Shown here in pieces: positions 61,000 to 64,000 of a stretch of DNA of 64,000 nt (its first letter is position 1; the number at the start of each line of letters is the position of its first letter). This stretch comes from Myxococcota bacterium. Lineage in GTDB: Bacteria > Myxococcota_A > UBA9160 > UBA4427. The stretch spans positions 62,001 to 126,000 of the forward strand of contig JAQWRT010000046.1 of the NCBI GenBank assembly GCA_029243605.1, written 5' to 3'. The notes under the pieces are model-generated. The model did not search any database, was not told the origin of the DNA, and worked only from the letters and a program-made list of their open reading frames with translations. The position numbers and the translations under genes are program-made.

Positions 61000-61009
61000 C
61001 TCGATTCCC

Positions 61010-61864
61010 TCACGAAAAAACTGATGGAGCGTAGCCGGGCGTTCGCCTCAACTCTTCCAACAGAATGGAATAGTCCTTGAAGGGGGCGACACATGGAGCG
61101 CCTTCCGCGTACAGAAAACGTCCCCCTTTTCCCCCTTCGGTCTTCGTCTGGCTTCCCCCACCTCCTGTAATTGCCTGATGATTGCCGCTACTTGATTCAA
61201 AGAATGCTTCCGAGAGTTCGAGCAGGATCGAGCTTCGCGTTCCGTATGTGTCTCCAACATGAACGCAGAGATCATCAAGCGACGAGTTCTGACTCCCGTG
61301 AGACCCACATAGTTCACCGAGGGCGTCGATAATCTCGGTGCTGTCCTGAGTTGCGATTCCTTCCACCTGCTCCCGAACCCGATCGACTTTGGATCCCGTT
61401 CCTCTCCCGGACTCGCGCGGATCGACATTTCCGACCACGTGCACTCCGGGAGCGAGTTCCTCTGCGAGGGGTTCCTCTCGGTAAACAACCAAAAAAGCTT
61501 GATCACGATCTGCGACGTAAACGTTGAACGGGTTGTGGACTCCGGCTTCGATGGCCATCAACCCCTCTACCGCATCTGCCGCACTCTTCCTCGCCAGGCA
61601 GTCCATCACCACCTGGCCTCGCGATTGACGACCCGGATCCGGGTTCGAATCGCGGAGATTCGTTAGTGCCGAGAACACTCCTTCTTTATTGAGTCCAATC
61701 CAGCTGCCTCCAGCCCGCATATCCATCGGCGCGATCAGCGGCAGGCCCTGCCCGCCCCTGAGTGCCGGCGGCTCCGAGGGTCGGTCCAGGTACTCGTCCC
61801 GATTGGCCGCGACGACCAACCAACGCCCGGGCACCCTGCGATGAATCGAAATCAAAGTGCACAC
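61010..61864 (-). CDS. NRDE/TANGO2-family protein
   Basis: A 284-residue protein starting MCTLISIHRRVPGRWLVVAA with NRDEYLDRPSEPPALRGG right after (NRDE at about 21-24), SWIGLNKEGVFSALTNLRD, and SRGQVVMDCLARKSAADAVE later; these define the TANGO2/NRDE family, whose Cys2 suggests an N-terminal nucleophile relationship. Eukaryotic members affect haem and lipid handling; bacterial roles are not established. G+C is visibly lower than in folC and the patatin gene on either side, a sign of possible transfer. Confidence 0.88.
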   Translation of the reverse strand: MCTLISIHRRVPGRWLVVAANRDEYLDRPSEPPALRGGQGLPLIAPMDMRAGGSWIGLNKEGVFSALTNLRDSNPDPGRQSRGQVVMDCLARKSAADAVEGLMAIEAGVHNPFNVYVADRDQAFLVVYREEPLAEELAPGVHVVGNVDPRESGRGTGSKVDRVREQVEGIATQDSTEIIDALGELCGSHGSQNSSLDDLCVHVGDTYGTRSSILLELSEAFFESSSGNHQAITGGGGSQTKTEGGKGGRFLYAEGAPCVAPFKDYSILLEELRRTPGYAPSVFS

Positions 61865-62293
61865 CGGCCGGCCTAGCTCGTCCTCTCCTAATTCTTCAAC
61901 GACCTACATCTGCCCGCATCTGCATCTGCCCGAAGCGGGGAATTCTTCGCAGCCTATTCGTCACACCGACTGCCCCGTAGCTGCAGGCGAGTTGCCGACC
62001 CTTGGGCGTAACTCCATCTGATCCGGCCATTCCGTCTTCGCGACGGGAGGGTCCGACTCGCCCTGATCTCTATGACCGATTCTCGATGGCTCACCTTCCG
62101 GCTTGGTCGGCGCTTGGCCTGACCAGCCCACCCTTGCTTCTCGAGGGTGCCCCGGGAGGGGCACTTTCTAGCGGGCCCAGCGTTCTATCTAATAGCTGAC
62201 AGCGGGCACACTTCTCCCAAGAAAGACCAGAGTACACGATTTTTGCGAAGAATGCAAATTTGCCTTTGTTCTCGGGTGAGTTGAGGGATTCCC
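61865..62293. other. Gene-free spacer with short repeats (429 bp)
   Basis: Between the NRDE gene start and the patatin gene end, on the same strand. CATCTGCCCG (61907-61916), CATCTG (61917-61922) and CATCTGCCCG (61923-61932) form a small array 43 bases before the NRDE start codon. TTTGCGAAGAATGCAAATTTG near 62242 is A+T-rich. No gene was recognised. Confidence 0.55.
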
Positions 62294-63724
62294 TCAACCC
62301 GCCACTACGCGCAAATCGGGGGACTCCTCCACCCTGCTCGCGGTGTCCGGCCGCGGCCAGTCGTGCTCCTCTCGCAATCGGTTCGCCCGGCGGTTCGCAA
62401 CCTTGCGGCTCATCTCGAGGCCGTTGCGCGCCAGTACCTCCTCCAATTCGTCAAAATGCTGGTCGATCGTGAGGTGCACGGACTCAAACCCGCGATGCAT
62501 CGCCTCGGAGCGACGCCAAAAGGCCAAGGGATTGATGGCGAAGAAGCTGGCGTCCTGTTCGTGGGGTTCGATGAGAACGATATCGCCCTGGAAGGAATCG
62601 TCGGCGAGGTAGCGTTGGAGCCCCAACTGAAGGCGGGAATGAAGCAGTGTGCGGAAGACCTGGTTGATCACCAGTTTCGCACCGCGATCCGAGAGAAAGC
62701 CCCCGCCGCGTTCGGCACCGGGATCCGCCGACGCCCAATCGACATCGTTCAGGAAGGGTCGAAAGGGGTTGTAACAAATGACCAGATCCGCCCCCTTTTC
62801 GATGGCTACGTCGATATTCGCCGTGTGACGAACGCCTCCGTCGACGTAGTCGACACCGCCAAGCCGAGCAGGCTTGTAAAAGATCGGCAGCGCCGTCGAC
62901 GCCTGGACCGCCTGGGCGATGGTCAAATCGTTCACCTCGTCTCCGCCGAAAATCACTCGCTCGGCGGTGTCGAGATTGCAGGCGCTGAGATAGAGCTCCA
63001 CGTTCCGCTTGCGCTGGAAGGCGCGAAAATCGTTGGGCATGGAGAGGCGGTCGAGATTACGCCGTAGCCAACGCTCAAGGGATGAGTTGTCGAAAAGGCC
63101 AGCCGGGATGTAGTCGCTGGGGCCAGGGAAACTCCGGGTGGGTGCCGTGTGCTCGATGACCCGGGTGACCAAGGACTCGAAATTCGCGTAGGAGGTGTCG
63201 CGAATGAAACGCCTGAAGACGCCGCCCGCAGCGTCGGGCAAGCTGGGCAAGCCGCGAAGAAATTCCTGACCCACACCCGGCAGGTAGGAGAGCAGATCCA
63301 GAGCCAGGCGTGCGGGACGCTCGGCGAACTCCCCGAGGTTGGGCGCGTAGAAATCGATGGGACGCAGTTGGTCAAAGTCCTCGCTGGTGCCCTCCAGCAC
63401 TCGGATCATCTCGTGGGGATGAATGCCGCCGGCCAGAGGAACCGCCAGCAGGGCGCCCGCCGAAAGGCCCACGTAGGTGTCGAGATCGCAGAGCCCTCGG
63501 CCGACCAGAAAATTCTCGAGGGCCGCGATGCCCCCGACCTTGAAAGCCCCACCGGTCACCGCGCCGCCGGCGAGCACCAGGGCCACCTTGGGGTTCTTCC
63601 GGGGCGCACGACCGCTGCTCTTGCGAATCAAGGTCAGACCCAAAACAATCCCCCGCGGCGCCGAAGGCGCGTTATGGGGCTTAATAGCCCCATTCACTTG
63701 GCTGTGCGCACCGTGCCGATCCAC
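62294..63724 (-). CDS. Patatin-like phospholipase
   Basis: A 476-residue patatin: VALVLAGGAVTGGAFKVGGI gives the glycine-rich oxyanion loop (about 52-64), YVGLSAGALLAVPLAGG has the nucleophile Ser88 in GxSxG, and VDYVDGGVRHTANIDVAIEK carries the Asp of the dyad (about 290). A basic N-terminal stretch of about 45 residues precedes the domain, and the C-terminal 140 residues (LINQVFRTLLHSRLQ onward) are typical of bacterial DUF3336-free patatins. It would hydrolyse phospholipid or lysophospholipid. The GTG start at 63724 is uncertain by a few codons. Confidence 0.92.
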   Translation of the reverse strand: MDRHGAHSQVNGAIKPHNAPSAPRGIVLGLTLIRKSSGRAPRKNPKVALVLAGGAVTGGAFKVGGIAALENFLVGRGLCDLDTYVGLSAGALLAVPLAGGIHPHEMIRVLEGTSEDFDQLRPIDFYAPNLGEFAERPARLALDLLSYLPGVGQEFLRGLPSLPDAAGGVFRRFIRDTSYANFESLVTRVIEHTAPTRSFPGPSDYIPAGLFDNSSLERWLRRNLDRLSMPNDFRAFQRKRNVELYLSACNLDTAERVIFGGDEVNDLTIAQAVQASTALPIFYKPARLGGVDYVDGGVRHTANIDVAIEKGADLVICYNPFRPFLNDVDWASADPGAERGGGFLSDRGAKLVINQVFRTLLHSRLQLGLQRYLADDSFQGDIVLIEPHEQDASFFAINPLAFWRRSEAMHRGFESVHLTIDQHFDELEEVLARNGLEMSRKVANRRANRLREEHDWPRPDTASRVEESPDLRVVAG

Positions 63725-63947
63725 TTACGATGCACCGCGTCATAGTATACCCATAATTTGCCGGAATCCAGTCTCTTCTCGGGCAGATCTGGGCCTCCCA
63801 GTCGGGGACCCTCTAATGCAACGCGTCGGAGGCCCCCTTAGACCGAAGCCGGATCCTGGTGTATCAAAAGGAGGGTCAAAGCGGCGGGAAAATTGAGCCC
63901 CCCGTTGGGCAATCGCCGCGGCACGACGGTGGGGGAACGGGGGGGAG

Positions 63948-64000
63948 ATGATCAGAACTGGGCTCGTGTTCGGAGTCGGCCTCTGCCTCGTCGCCCTGGC
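63948..64000 (+). CDS. N-terminus of an exported protein (cut by window edge)
   Basis: ATG at 63948 preceded by GGGGGGAG gives MIRTGLVFGVGLCLVALA and runs off the edge. The basic start followed by a hydrophobic helix looks like a signal peptide or membrane anchor. The rest is outside the window. The 223-bp spacer before it, divergent from the patatin gene, holds no other recognised feature. Confidence 0.5.
   Translation, partial: MIRTGLVFGVGLCLVAL

Overview
The window is about 64 kb of moderately to strongly G+C-rich bacterial DNA, densely packed with genes on both strands. No rRNA, tRNA, phage, insertion sequence or CRISPR array was seen. The organism is a diderm: it carries the lipoprotein carrier LolA, a lipoprotein diacylglyceryl transferase (Lgt), lipobox proteins and a MurQ etherase. 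A TIGR02266-like PilZ protein, sigma-54 promoters, a class II ribonucleotide reductase, F420 enzymes and abundant acyl-CoA enzymes point to an uncultivated lineage of the former Deltaproteobacteria or a neighbouring phylum (Myxococcota, Desulfobacterota_B or Binatota type). The phylum cannot be fixed from the sequence alone. The left edge adds something uncommon in diderms: a Pup-proteasome module, with Dop and the ring ATPase Arc/Mpa.

Layout. 1-3.3 kb: dop (cut by the edge) and arc. 4.1-8.0 kb: lolA, ftsK and divergent ssb. 8.1-14.5 kb: a long minus-strand run of lytic transglycosylase, alpha/beta hydrolase, moaC, an ECF sigma factor with its anti-sigma factor, an exported protein of unknown function, radC and a PilZ protein. 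15-18.5 kb: a PAS-HisKA protein without an ATPase domain, lgt, a helical unknown and an inositol-phosphatase-family protein. 18.7-23.1 kb: nrdJ preceded by a 1.56-kb gene-poor spacer. 23-32.5 kb: F420:NADP reductase, DUF971, a second inositol-phosphatase-family protein, a methylsuccinyl-CoA-dehydrogenase-like enzyme, M18 aminopeptidase, NUDIX, glutathione reductase, a CobW GTPase and endonuclease III. 32.5-40 kb: argD, DUF4336, GNAT, an E2-like acyltransferase fold, a broken TetR gene, gamma-carbonic anhydrase, a TraB-family lipoprotein and a quinone oxidoreductase. 40-42 kb: amt-glnK with a clear sigma-54 promoter. 42.3-52.1 kb: a luciferase-like oxidoreductase and a catabolic acyl-CoA block (double CaiB CoA transferase, TesB, isocitrate-lyase-family enzyme, crotonase, glutaredoxin, acyl-CoA dehydrogenase, two SDRs). 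52-60.6 kb: murQ, mutS2, an FAD oxidoreductase, a HAD phosphatase, homocysteine methyltransferase and folC. 60.7-64 kb: a lower-G+C pair (zinc-ribbon-like protein and NRDE/TANGO2 protein), a patatin phospholipase, and the start of an exported protein running off the edge.

The most interesting unexplained signals are non-coding. Two sigma-54 promoters do not serve any recognised gene: one precedes a strongly structured RNA candidate (58.96-59.09 kb), the other a 66-codon acidic ORF with a good ribosome site (49.0-49.24 kb). Short tandem repeats (3- to 14-bp units) also recur within about 70 bp upstream of several start codons (ssb, argD, the HAD phosphatase, homocysteine methyltransferase, NRDE).
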